Shown here: piece by piece, positions 53,106 through 61,972 of the stretch | How the letters are laid out: each line of letters starts with the position of its first letter | Position numbering within the stretch: the first letter of the stretch is position 1 | Notes under the pieces: model-generated | Database searches by the model: none | Seen by the model: the letters and a program-made list of their open reading frames with translations, nothing else | Told to the model about the DNA's origin: nothing | NCBI GenBank assembly: GCA_902785755.1 | Contig: CACZZO010000009.1 | Span: 1-64,000 of the forward strand | DNA: 64,000 bases | Origin: an uncultured Bacteroidia bacterium | Lineage (GTDB): Bacteria > Bacteroidota > Bacteroidia > Bacteroidales > F082 | Direction of reading: 5' to 3' | Position numbers and translations under genes: made by a program

Positions 53106-54629
53106 ATGAATCAAGAGGATTTTTTTAAAAAAATAACCGCTCATGCGAAGGAATACGGTTTTATTTTCCCTTCGAGCGAGATTTATGACGGACTATCAGC
53201 CGTTTACGACTACGGTCAAAACGGTGTGGAACTGAAGAAAAACATCCGCGAATACTGGTGGAAGGCGATGGTGCAGATGCACGAGAACATCGTCGGAATC
53301 GACGCGGCCATCTTCATGCACCCCACCACTTGGAAGGCTTCGGGACACGTCGATGCCTTCAACGACCCCCTCATCGACAACCGCGACTCAAAGAAACGCT
53401 ACCGCGCCGATGTCTTGGTCGAGGACTATATGGCCAAGATTGAGGAAAAGATTAATAAAGAGGTGGAGAAAGCCCGCAAACGCTTCGGCGATGCCTTCAA
53501 CGAAGAGCAATTCGTGACCACCAACCCGCGCGTGCTCGAACACAAGGCCAAAATCGAGGAAATTAGCCACCGCCTGTATGGTGCGATGGAGAAAAACGAC
53601 CTTGACGCCATCAAGCAACTGATTCTTGACCTCGAAATCGTCTGCCCCATCAGCGGCACCCGCAACTGGACCGACGTGCGCCAGTTCAACCTGATGTTTG
53701 CGACCAAGATGGGCAGCGTGGCCGACGGCTCCGACACCATCTACCTGCGCCCCGAAACGGCACAAGGCATCTTCGTCAACTACCTCAACGTACAGAAGAC
53801 CGGTCGCATGAAGATTCCGTTTGGCATCGCCCAAACCGGAAAAGCCTTCCGCAATGAGATTGTTGCCCGTCAGTTCATCTTCCGTATGCGCGAGTTCGAG
53901 CAGATGGAAATGCAGTTCTTCGTCCGCCCCGGCACGGAACTCGAATGGTTCCAGCACTGGAAGCAAGAACGCCTCAACTGGCACCTTTCGTTAGGCTTGC
54001 CCGCAGAGAAATACCGCTTCCACGACCACGAGAAATTGGCTCACTACGCCAATGCCGCCACCGACATCGAGTTCGAATTCCCCTTCGGTTTCAAGGAACT
54101 CGAAGGCATCCACAGTCGCACCGACTTCGACCTCTCGGCCCATGCCAAATACTCGGGCAAGAAACTCCAATATTTCGACCCCGACACCAACGAAAGCTAC
54201 ACGCCTTATGTCATCGAGACCTCCATCGGCCTCGACCGCATGTTCCTCGCCATGTTCAGCAACGCCTTCACCGAGGAGAAGTTGGAAGACGGCTCGGAGC
54301 GCGTGGTGCTGAAGCTGCCGGCCATCCTCGCCCCTTACAAGGTCGCGGTGCTGCCGTTGGTCAAGAAAGACGGCCTGCCGGAAAAGGCCCGCGAAATCAT
54401 CGACTCGCTGAAGGCCGACTTCATGTGCCAATACGAGGAGAAAGACTCCATCGGCAAACGTTATCGTCGTCAGGATGCCATCGGCACGCCGATGTGCGTG
54501 ACGGTCGACAATGACACCTTGTCCGACAACACCGTCACCGTGCGCGACCGCGACACGATGCAGCAGGTGCGCGTCCCGATAGATAACCTTCGCACGATGA
54601 TTTTCGACGAATTGAAGCCGAAGAGATAA
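53106..54629 (+). CDS. glyS: Glycine--tRNA ligase, dimeric type
   Basis: The 507-residue class II synthetase is the alpha2 type (as in Thermus and eukaryotes), not the alpha2beta2 type of E. coli. It opens with an N-terminal EEFFKKITAHAKEYGFIFPSSEIYDGLSAVYDYGQNG-like motif 1 region (residues of about 5-40). Motif 2 (FRNEIVARQFIFRMREFEQMEMQ) is near residue 255, motif 3 (GLDRMFLAMF) near 375, and the anticodon-binding domain is C-terminal. It charges tRNA-Gly. A terminator follows at 54697. Confidence 0.96.
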   Translation: MNQEDFFKKITAHAKEYGFIFPSSEIYDGLSAVYDYGQNGVELKKNIREYWWKAMVQMHENIVGIDAAIFMHPTTWKASGHVDAFNDPLIDNRDSKKRYRADVLVEDYMAKIEEKINKEVEKARKRFGDAFNEEQFVTTNPRVLEHKAKIEEISHRLYGAMEKNDLDAIKQLILDLEIVCPISGTRNWTDVRQFNLMFATKMGSVADGSDTIYLRPETAQGIFVNYLNVQKTGRMKIPFGIAQTGKAFRNEIVARQFIFRMREFEQMEMQFFVRPGTELEWFQHWKQERLNWHLSLGLPAEKYRFHDHEKLAHYANAATDIEFEFPFGFKELEGIHSRTDFDLSAHAKYSGKKLQYFDPDTNESYTPYVIETSIGLDRMFLAMFSNAFTEEKLEDGSERVVLKLPAILAPYKVAVLPLVKKDGLPEKAREIIDSLKADFMCQYEEKDSIGKRYRRQDAIGTPMCVTVDNDTLSDNTVTVRDRDTMQQVRVPIDNLRTMIFDELKPKR

Positions 54630-54696
54630 TGGGATTGCCTAACGGCAAGAAATGCAAAGCATTCGGCGTAGCCAAATCTTTCAAAAATCAATCTTA

Positions 54697-54734
54697 AAAT
54701 CTCTCAAAAATTACTTTTGGGAGATTTTTTATTG
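54697..54734 (+). terminator. Intrinsic terminator after glyS
   Basis: The 13-bp stem AAATCTCTCAAAA (54697-54709) with TTTTGGGAGATTT (54715-54727), all paired with one G-U, is followed by TTTATT. It is partly symmetric, so it may also act on the other strand. Confidence 0.8.
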
Positions 54735-54765
54735 TTATTTCATTGAATTATTGTATTTTACATCT

Positions 54766-54850
54766 GATAATCTAAAACTGTACTTTAGAATATTCAGGAT
54801 AATCTAAAATATAACTTTGGAATATCACGGATAAATCAAAGTACAAATAC
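54766..54850. repeat. Three 32-bp-spaced direct repeats, possible operator array
   Basis: Units start with GATAATCTAAAA at 54766 and 54798, and GATAAATCAAAG at 54830, spaced exactly 32 bp. The first unit contains the palindrome TCTAAA/TTTAGA (54771-54776 with 54784-54789). Three turns of DNA separate the units, so a protein binding each on one face is plausible. Confidence 0.6.
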
Positions 54851-55123
54851 CTAAAAACGGATTGAGATGTATTCAAGGATAATGAAATTGGTCGATACAG
54901 AAGAAAGCGGCGTGTATTTTAAGTACGACTCATCATTGTTTCGTTGGATGCCCGTCCAAGACTGTTCAACGGGGTGGAAGTGTGGCCAGCCCAAAGGTTT
55001 TTGCAGCAATTATGGGCTGGAAAAATCGCGAAGTAACCCTGAAACACATAGACAACGATGGTATCATTTTATTTTTATGATGAAATTTTTATCATTTTTT
55101 TAGCATGATAACAATAAAATGAT

Positions 55124-55131
55124 TATCTTTG
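55124..55131 (+). promoter_or_regulatory. -7 box TATCTTTG for the ATPase gene
   Basis: The box overlaps a longer frame starting at 55119, so the start is taken at 55149, 17 nt after the box. Confidence 0.7.
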
Positions 55132-55148
55132 CCGAAAATTTGAACGCC

Positions 55149-56267
55149 ATGATTTACAATCCTTTCATCACATCGGGTTATGTTTCGCCCGAATACTTTT
55201 GCGACCGCGAAAACGAAACACGACAGTTGGTTCAAAACATACAGGGACACAGCCACACGGTGCTTATCTCGCCGCGACGTATGGGCAAGACAGGCCTCAT
55301 CGAGCATTGCTTCAACCAAGAAGTCATCAAAAACGATTACCACACGTTTTTCCTCGACATCTACTCCACCATGAACCTCAATGATTTCGTGTTTCTGTTG
55401 GGCAACCGAATTTGCAGAAGTTTGAAAACCAAAGACAAGCAATTGATGGAAATGTTTGTCAAAGTGGTGAAATCCATCCAATTCACTATCGGTTTTGACG
55501 AGGCTGGGATGATGAACGGTTCTTTCGGCCTCGGCGACATCAAGGATTCACAAAAGTCGTTGGAAGAGATTTTCCAATATTTGGAGGAAGCCAAACGGCC
55601 TTGCGTGGTGGCCATCGACGAGTTCCAGCAGATTGAAAAATACCCAGAAAAGAACGTGGAGGCCCTGCTGCGCACTTATATCCAGCATTGCAACAATGCC
55701 ACTTTCATCTTTGCGGGCAGTCAGCGGCATATCATCCAAAACATGTTTGCTTCGGCATCCAAGCCTTTCTACAACAGTTCGAACATGATGAGCCTCGCCC
55801 CTATCGCAAAGGAAAAATATGTCGAGTTTGCCGTGCGAATGTTCGCCATTTTTGGAAAAGTGTGTGCTCCAGAATATATTGACAATCTGTATGATACCTT
55901 GGAAGGCCACACTTGGTATATGCAGGCGGTGCTATATTTGGCATTTTACATGACAGACAAAAAATGTTCACCAACCATAATTAATGAGGCGTTGATAAAG
56001 CGAGTCACCGATAATGAGGATGTCTTTGAATCCATGTATTACGGGTTGAGCGAAAGGCAACGCTCGACACTGAAAGCCATTGCCGCCGAAGGCAAGGCCA
56101 AACAAACGCAGTCGGTGGCGTTCATCAAGAAATACGGCCTGACCTCGGCAAGTTCGGTGCAATCGGCCATTCGCCAACTGATGGACAAGGATTTGGTGAC
56201 GACAGAGAAAGGTTACTATCGTGTTGACGACCGTTTCTTCGGGTTTTGGCTGAAAAACCAGTTGTGA
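55149..56267 (+). CDS. AAA ATPase with winged-helix C-terminus
   Basis: The 372-residue protein starts MIYNPFITSGYVSPEYFCDRENE, typical of archaeal/bacteroidetes AAA proteins of the ATPase_2-like group. Walker A is ISPRRMGKTGLI near residue 35 and Walker B is VVAIDEFQQI near 155. A C-terminal winged helix (FIKKYGLTSASSVQSAIRQLMDKDLV) is followed by YYRVDDRFFGFWL. Unlike the ATPases at 7735 and 19877 it lacks a nuclease-like tail. Its function is unknown. An array of 32-bp repeats lies upstream and a strong hairpin downstream. Confidence 0.87.
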   Translation: MIYNPFITSGYVSPEYFCDRENETRQLVQNIQGHSHTVLISPRRMGKTGLIEHCFNQEVIKNDYHTFFLDIYSTMNLNDFVFLLGNRICRSLKTKDKQLMEMFVKVVKSIQFTIGFDEAGMMNGSFGLGDIKDSQKSLEEIFQYLEEAKRPCVVAIDEFQQIEKYPEKNVEALLRTYIQHCNNATFIFAGSQRHIIQNMFASASKPFYNSSNMMSLAPIAKEKYVEFAVRMFAIFGKVCAPEYIDNLYDTLEGHTWYMQAVLYLAFYMTDKKCSPTIINEALIKRVTDNEDVFESMYYGLSERQRSTLKAIAAEGKAKQTQSVAFIKKYGLTSASSVQSAIRQLMDKDLVTTEKGYYRVDDRFFGFWLKNQL

Positions 56268-56325
56268 AAACCTAATATTTTTCGTGTTTACAAACGAAAT
56301 GGCATAGACAACCCCATAGACAACG

Positions 56326-56361
56326 GTTGGATTTCAATTTGTTATGAAATTGAAATCCAAC
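56326..56361 (+). terminator. Terminator-like 15-bp hairpin after the ATPase gene
   Basis: A perfect 15-bp stem pairs GTTGGATTTCAATTT (56326-56340) with AAATTGAAATCCAAC (56347-56361) around GTTATG. It is followed by a weak T-rich stretch (GTTTAGTTTTTC). Confidence 0.75.
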
Positions 56362-56445
56362 TGTTTAGTTTTTCAAACTTTTGCGAATTGATAGACAAGG
56401 CCTCTTGAGGGCTTGACAAGTTGTTTTTCGTTTGGAGAAATGCTC

Positions 56446-56453
56446 TACTTTTG
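56446..56453 (+). promoter_or_regulatory. -7 box TACTTTTG for the T9SS/regulator cluster
   Basis: The box lies 82 nt before the start at 56536, inside a longer open frame from 56413, supporting the downstream start. Confidence 0.6.
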
Positions 56454-56535
56454 CATTGCGAACATCAAAACGATGTATGCGAAAGTTCATGAACAGTTAA
56501 ACAAAGGAATTATCAACAATCAAAATTCAACTACT

Positions 56536-58353
56536 ATGAAAAAGTTATTTGCAATCTCAATGCTAATGATGCTGTCCATGTTTATCCAGGCACAAGACAT
56601 CTATTTCGTTGGCTATTACAATGTCGCTAACGGGACAAACGCTGCACTCTACAAAAACGGCGAGAGGCTCTACACAGTGCACAAGCCAAATCAGTGGACA
56701 AAAGCTTACAGGATGGTTGTCGATTCGCAAGGTAACATTTATTGGTGGGTGCTTTTGTATAGTATTCCTGATGAATCGCTACACCACATAGAAATCTGGA
56801 AAAACAATCAAATGTATGCCTCGACCGAAAACCATAGCGAAATCACCATCTATGACATGTATTGCCTCGATGACACCTTGTATTATGCCGGGTATCAAAA
56901 CAATGAGAGGGGAGTTTCTGTTGCCACCGTTTGGAAAGGGTCGGATTTTACACCTCATTATGTAATAGGCGACGGCATACATGCCAGTGTCATCTATGAT
57001 GCTGAAGTGGACAAAGACACTAAGGTTCCCTATTTCTGTGGTTACGTTTCCGACAGCCTTCAAAAAGCATGTGTTTGGGAAGAATCGCGTTTGCTTTTTA
57101 AACAAGTGCCTGTAGGTTCACAAAGAGGATCTGTGGCAAAAGAGATTTCCATCGACAATGGCGAAATTTACACTAATGGCCATGTGAATTACTATACTGG
57201 AATAGAAACAATTTCATGGGCCACCATTTGGAAAGACAATTCACAAGTATATTACGCCTCAAGTGCATATCTCACTAGTCTCTATGCCTATCAGGGTGAT
57301 TATTATTACGAGTATCTTGCTCTTCATGGTTGGCAACACTGGATAAACAAAAACAATGGAGGCTTAATGCAATTGCCAGGTCAAGCTAAAGTTCAACGCA
57401 TTTGTGGCGGTCTGGAAGACATTTATATTTTAGGTAAATTGGGCAACAAAGGGTGCATTTGGAAAAACTTTCAAATCTACCAAGAGTTTGACAATTGCAA
57501 TTATATTTCCGATATAATTGTCTTTCCTTCAATTATCATCTTGCAAGGCTCCGAATGGTATTACGAAATCCTCAACGACGAAGGCAGTTTCACCTATCAA
57601 CACCTGGAATGCACGGGCGACACCGTGATGCAAGGCAAACGCCCGAAAATCATTGTGCGCAGCAACACGCACTACAACCGCGACACGATTACCGAGGTGA
57701 CACACGAATACGTTTACGAGGAAAATGGCAAGGTCTATTGGTGGAACAAGGATTTACAAGAATTCACCACGCTTTACGACCTTACTGCCAACACGGGCGA
57801 CGAGTGGGAAATCAAGGTCGGCACAGAGAGCCTCACCATGCATGTGGATGCCGTGGAAACTACTGAATACGAAGGCGTTCCTTATCGGGTAATACATGTA
57901 AGCGACCCCGAAGACCTTTTTAGCGGCGAAATTGTCGTTGGATTCGGCCACATGACCAGTTTCTTCCCTGAAAAACTGATGAATAGAAATGCCAATTTCA
58001 CCGTGGACGGGCTACGATGCTATTGGATTGGCGACGAACTCATCTACCACAACGGTGAAGAGGACTGCGACGCGATTTATACTGAATTGCACGGCGTGGA
58101 AGAAAACGACGGGGACAGTTTCGTTGTCTATCCCAATCCAACCAATGGCGTTTTGACCGTTTCTATGCGGTTGCCACAATGTGACAGCCCTACAACGGGA
58201 CAAACCAAATACCGTATCATCAACCTGATGGGACAAACCATCCTACAAGGTTCAATTAGCACTGAAAACCAACAAATTGACATTGCATGTTTGCCTGCGG
58301 GAATGTATTTCTTTAGCGTAGATGGTGAAACGGTGAAATTTGTGGTGAAATGA
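56536..58353 (+). CDS. T9SS-sorted protein with shared C-terminal module
   Basis: The 605-residue precursor (start MKKLFAISM) has a signal peptide ending IQAQ. The N-terminal 330 residues look like a WD/beta-propeller-like repeat region with VWK/IWK-rich strands (TVWKGSDFTPHY, CVWEESRLLFK, TIWKDNSQVYY). A module of about 220 residues from SEWYYEILNDEGSFTYQHLEC onward is closely similar to the C-terminal part of the LRR protein at 59750. The end is a T9SS type A sorting domain (YPNPTNGVLTV). The stop overlaps the start of a TPR/HTH regulator (ATGA), linking the two. Confidence 0.85.
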   Translation: MKKLFAISMLMMLSMFIQAQDIYFVGYYNVANGTNAALYKNGERLYTVHKPNQWTKAYRMVVDSQGNIYWWVLLYSIPDESLHHIEIWKNNQMYASTENHSEITIYDMYCLDDTLYYAGYQNNERGVSVATVWKGSDFTPHYVIGDGIHASVIYDAEVDKDTKVPYFCGYVSDSLQKACVWEESRLLFKQVPVGSQRGSVAKEISIDNGEIYTNGHVNYYTGIETISWATIWKDNSQVYYASSAYLTSLYAYQGDYYYEYLALHGWQHWINKNNGGLMQLPGQAKVQRICGGLEDIYILGKLGNKGCIWKNFQIYQEFDNCNYISDIIVFPSIIILQGSEWYYEILNDEGSFTYQHLECTGDTVMQGKRPKIIVRSNTHYNRDTITEVTHEYVYEENGKVYWWNKDLQEFTTLYDLTANTGDEWEIKVGTESLTMHVDAVETTEYEGVPYRVIHVSDPEDLFSGEIVVGFGHMTSFFPEKLMNRNANFTVDGLRCYWIGDELIYHNGEEDCDAIYTELHGVEENDGDSFVVYPNPTNGVLTVSMRLPQCDSPTTGQTKYRIINLMGQTILQGSISTENQQIDIACLPAGMYFFSVDGETVKFVVK

Positions 58354-59693
58354 AAACCCAATGTATAATAATTGCGTTCTTTGTGATGGCAGGTCTATCA
58401 GCCTGCCACCACGAGGCGCGCTATTTCAAAGAGGCTGAAACGCACTATCAGCAAGGCCTCGAACAACGCGCCGCCAAACAGAGCGAAGCCGCCGCCGAGT
58501 CGTTCAGCCAAGCCTTGCTTGCCCTTGAGCAATGCAAGCCCGACAAACCCGAAACGAAACAGCTGAAAGGCCAAATCGAGGACAACCTCGGCTTCTGCTA
58601 CTGGAAGCACGAATTGTTTTCGGAGGCATTGCTGTTGCACGAAGATGCCGCAAAGATAGCCCGCGAACTCGGCGACTCCACCCTGTTGATGAACGCCCTG
58701 CGCAACTGCGGTAGGGCGGCGGCCTCATTGGGCGACATCAACGCGGCAGAACAGCATTACGACGAAGCCCTCATCCTCTCCAAAGCCTTGAACGACAAAA
58801 CAATGCAAAACGAAATCCTTTTGGAATCGAGCCGCGATGTGTTGTTGGTGACGGAAGACTATGAGCAAGTGATTGAGCGCGTCAATCAAGCCTTGGCCGA
58901 CGGTGCTTCTGGCGATGGTCCACTGACTTTGGGCTTGGCCTACTATTATTTGGAGCAAGACAGCCTCGCCATCGTCCACCTCACCGAAGCCACCCGAAAC
59001 GAGATGGCTGGCGTGCGCATGTCGGCCTACCAAGCCCTTTGTTACTTGCATCAAATGCAAGGCGATTATGCGCAAGCCCTTGAATGTCACGAACTTTTCA
59101 ACGAAAACATGATGCAGGCCGACCGCGAGCATCGCAGCGAACAGGTGCAGCGCATCAAGGCGGAATACGACCTGCAAATGCAGAAAAACAGCCTTGAAGC
59201 CGACCAAAAACTGCGAAGCCTTTACCTCTACCTCATCCTTAGCGGCTTGGTCGTGGCCTTGGCCGTTGTGCTATTGCTTTTGCGACAGAAAACGCTGAAC
59301 GCCAAACTGAAAGCCGAGGAAATGAAGAACCAATTGGAAACGACATTGAAGAAAAACAAGGTGTATGTGACCGCCCTTGCCCTCACCGAACAAATCACCG
59401 CCTCGACCCTCGACTTCGACCTGAAAGAAACAGAATGGGACGACTTCGTGACGCTCATCGACAAGGTTTACAGCGACTTCACCAAAAGGCTGATGGACAA
59501 GTACCCCACCCTCACCAAAAGCGACTTGCAAATCTGCTGCCTCACCAAGCAAGGCTTCAGCAACCAAGTCATCTCCATCCTAATGAACCTGCAAACCAAC
59601 TCCTACGCCCGCCGCAAGTCGCGCATCAAGCAAGAAAAGATGAACGGCTTGGAGGACGAGCGGAGTTTCGAGGAAATCATCAATGAAATCTAA
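58350..59693 (+). CDS. TPR-containing membrane regulator with C-terminal helix-turn-helix
   Basis: The 447-residue protein has a lipoprotein-like signal (MAGLSACHHE), tetratricopeptide repeats over about residues 25-270, a membrane helix (LYLYLILSGLVVALAVVLLLL) near 290, a coiled coil and a C-terminal helix-turn-helix segment (LTKSDLQICCLTKQGFSNQVISILMNLQ) resembling response-regulator-type DNA binding. It is the same design as the protein at 21344. Its ATGA overlap with the T9SS gene upstream suggests the two are regulator and regulated surface protein. A further T9SS gene follows 56 bp later. Confidence 0.82.
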   Translation: MKTQCIIIAFFVMAGLSACHHEARYFKEAETHYQQGLEQRAAKQSEAAAESFSQALLALEQCKPDKPETKQLKGQIEDNLGFCYWKHELFSEALLLHEDAAKIARELGDSTLLMNALRNCGRAAASLGDINAAEQHYDEALILSKALNDKTMQNEILLESSRDVLLVTEDYEQVIERVNQALADGASGDGPLTLGLAYYYLEQDSLAIVHLTEATRNEMAGVRMSAYQALCYLHQMQGDYAQALECHELFNENMMQADREHRSEQVQRIKAEYDLQMQKNSLEADQKLRSLYLYLILSGLVVALAVVLLLLRQKTLNAKLKAEEMKNQLETTLKKNKVYVTALALTEQITASTLDFDLKETEWDDFVTLIDKVYSDFTKRLMDKYPTLTKSDLQICCLTKQGFSNQVISILMNLQTNSYARRKSRIKQEKMNGLEDERSFEEIINEI

Positions 59694-59749
59694 TCACAAA
59701 ACTTGCAAAAACAACGAATCAAATTATTAATAATCAAATATTTGTAACA

Positions 59750-61909
59750 ATGAAAAAGTCACTTATCATCGCAGTTTTAATGGCTTTGGCCATGAGCGGA
59801 ATGGCTCAGGAAGTCCATTATGATTTTGCTGAAACCATCGAATCCGGACAAACCTTGTACTTCCTGAAAGGGTACTATGGACCTCAAGATGTTATGGTAA
59901 CCTATCCGTGTTATCATGATACCATTATTTACAATTCCAGTGGAGCATCTACACAAATCACAACCTATTATTATGGACACAATGAACCTTCTGGAGATTT
60001 GGTTATCCCTTCAACCATAATACATAACGACACAACTTACACGATTACCACAATAGGATACAATGCCTTTTGGAAATGCACAAACATCACCTCACTCACT
60101 TTGCCTAATACGTTAAACTCCATAATTCAAGGGGCTTTCGCTGGTTGCACTGGCATTACAGGCGAAATAGTGATTCCCAACTCTGTAACTCATCTTGGAG
60201 CCGATGCTTTTAGGAGTTGTACAAGCCTAAACTCGGTGGTTTTTAGCGATGCTCTAACAAAAATCGGATGGGCTGCTTTCAAAGGATGCTCCTCGCTGGA
60301 ACACATTTCCCCTCTACCAGAATCGTTAACCAGAATATACGATAAGGCATTTGAAGGTTGTAGCAATCTCTCGGGAACCATCGTCATCCCTTCTCAAATT
60401 ACCCAAATCGATGAAAATGTTTTTGCATATTGTAACATCTCATCGGTCGTCATTCCCGAAAGTGTTGAACGTATCAAAAGAATGGCCTTTGCATCTTGTC
60501 CTTTGGACTCGATATTTATTCCCTCGTCGGTAACATCAATAAGTGTCACTGACGGTAATGGAAGTGGTGCCTTTTTAGGTTGCACCCACCTTCAATCCAT
60601 CATTGTAGATGAAGCCAATTCCGTTTATGACAGCCGTGACAATTGCAATGCCTTGATTGAAACAGCCACAAACACCATAATCTTAGGATGCAAAAACACC
60701 ATTATCCCCAACACTGTCAACAGCATCGGAAATAGTGCTTTTGCAGGCTGTACAGAGTTGGATGCCATAACGATTCCCAATTCTGTATCACATTTGGGAA
60801 TTGGAGCTTTTGAAAGGTGTGATTCTTTATCCACAATCACTTTGCCTACTTCAGTTTCTTATATTAGTAACTATGCATTAGCTTGTAGTGGATTGACATC
60901 CATCATTTGCAAATCATCCACACCTCCAACAGCATTCTTCGAATATGGTTATTATTATTCTAATAGTTTTGGTAACGAGGTTTCTTGGGTCAACAGAGAA
61001 ATCCCCATCCATATTCCTTATGGCACAACCGAAGCCTACCGAAACGCCCAAGGCTGGAACTATTTCTCCAATTTCATTGAAACCGAGATGAACCTTGAAG
61101 GCGAATGGTACTACGAAATCCAAAATCCCGACGGCAGCATCACCTACCAACACCTTGAATGCGTGGGCGATACCCTGTTTGAAGGCGGCAAACGCCCGAA
61201 AATCATCGTGCGCAGCAACACGCACTACGACCGCGATACTGTCACAGAAGTGACGCACGAATACATCTATGAGGAAAACGGGAAGGTGTATTGGTGGAAC
61301 AAACAACTGCAACAGTTCACCACATTGTATAATTATGCAGCTGAGATAGGCGACGAATGGGAAGTCTTGGTGGGTACGGAAAGACTGTCCATGCATGTTG
61401 ACACCGTGGAAAATATCGAACACGAAGGAAACCCGTACACCTTGCTGCGGGTAAGCGACGCAGACGGCCTCTTCAGCGGCGACATCGTGTGTGGCATCGG
61501 CCACATGACGAGTTTCTTCCCTGAGCGACTAATGAACCGAGACAAAAACTACCGCGTGGAAGGCATGAGGTGTTATTGGGTGGATGGAGAATTGGTCTTC
61601 AAACTCGGCGACAAGGACTGCGACGAGGTGTATGAACAACTGCACAACGGCGTAGAGGACAGCCCTTCGGCAGGCTCAGATACCTTCACGGTCTATCCCA
61701 ATCCAGCAAACAATGTTTTGTTTGTAGAGACGCGGCGCGCCACGGCTCTACCAGCGGAACAGAAATATCGCATCGCCAACCTCATGGGTCAAACCTTGCT
61801 GCAAGGCTGCATCGATGCCGAAATCCAGCAGATTGACATTTCGGCTTTGTCTGCGGGAATGTATTTCATTACTTTTGCGGGCAAAACACAAAAGTTTGTG
61901 GTGAAATAA
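59750..61909 (+). CDS. T9SS-sorted BspA-like leucine-rich repeat protein
   Basis: The 719-residue precursor has a signal peptide ending GMAQ. BspA-type leucine-rich repeats (LRR_5) run over about residues 85-410, with the pattern I.NSVTHLGADAFRSCTSLNSVVFSDALTKIG... repeated every 23 or so residues. The C-terminal part (GEWYYEIQNPDGSITYQHLEC ...) is a paralogue of the module in the protein at 56536. A T9SS type A sorting domain closes it (YPNPANNVLFV). A dispersed 20-bp element lies at 61661-61680 inside the gene, read as SPSAGSDT. It probably binds host or microbial surface partners. Confidence 0.88.
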   Translation: MKKSLIIAVLMALAMSGMAQEVHYDFAETIESGQTLYFLKGYYGPQDVMVTYPCYHDTIIYNSSGASTQITTYYYGHNEPSGDLVIPSTIIHNDTTYTITTIGYNAFWKCTNITSLTLPNTLNSIIQGAFAGCTGITGEIVIPNSVTHLGADAFRSCTSLNSVVFSDALTKIGWAAFKGCSSLEHISPLPESLTRIYDKAFEGCSNLSGTIVIPSQITQIDENVFAYCNISSVVIPESVERIKRMAFASCPLDSIFIPSSVTSISVTDGNGSGAFLGCTHLQSIIVDEANSVYDSRDNCNALIETATNTIILGCKNTIIPNTVNSIGNSAFAGCTELDAITIPNSVSHLGIGAFERCDSLSTITLPTSVSYISNYALACSGLTSIICKSSTPPTAFFEYGYYYSNSFGNEVSWVNREIPIHIPYGTTEAYRNAQGWNYFSNFIETEMNLEGEWYYEIQNPDGSITYQHLECVGDTLFEGGKRPKIIVRSNTHYDRDTVTEVTHEYIYEENGKVYWWNKQLQQFTTLYNYAAEIGDEWEVLVGTERLSMHVDTVENIEHEGNPYTLLRVSDADGLFSGDIVCGIGHMTSFFPERLMNRDKNYRVEGMRCYWVDGELVFKLGDKDCDEVYEQLHNGVEDSPSAGSDTFTVYPNPANNVLFVETRRATALPAEQKYRIANLMGQTLLQGCIDAEIQQIDISALSAGMYFITFAGKTQKFVVK
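61661..61680. repeat. Dispersed element, copy 3 (intragenic, inverted)
   Basis: The reverse complement, CTGAGCCTGCCGAAG, differs at one position from copies 1 and 2. It is read in the same frame as copy 1, giving SPSAGSD next to the T9SS domain, where an insert in a linker would be tolerated. Confidence 0.65.
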
Positions 61910-61912
61910 ACG

Positions 61913-61945
61913 AAAATGGAACGGCTCTCCGCTCCATTTTTTATA
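61913..61945 (+). terminator. Intrinsic terminator after the LRR gene
   Basis: The stem AAAATGGA (61913-61920) with TCCATTTT (61933-61940), plus CGG/CCG inside after one mismatch, is followed by TTT. It separates the LRR gene from the CotH-type gene. Confidence 0.75.
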
Positions 61946-61951
61946 ACTTTG
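61944..61951 (+). promoter_or_regulatory. -7 box TAACTTTG for the CotH-like gene
   Basis: The box overlaps the longer frame from 61916, so the start is taken at 61973, 21 nt after it. It directly follows the terminator. Confidence 0.65.
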
Positions 61952-61972
61952 CATGTTGAATCATATACCAAA

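Larger units (their letters stand above)
54630..55148. other. 519-bp gene-free region with terminator and 32-bp iterations
   Basis: The region contains the glyS terminator, three 32-bp-spaced repeats at 54766-54850 and the promoter of the following ATPase gene. A 78-codon open frame at 54867-55103 has no recognisable content or start signal, and I do not call it. Confidence 0.7.

Noticed and set aside
54867-55103. A 78-codon open frame after glyS
   Set aside because: No recognisable domain and no promoter or ribosome-site support; an alternative frame here (VFAAIMGWKN) only weakly recalls phage antirepressor domains, too little to call.
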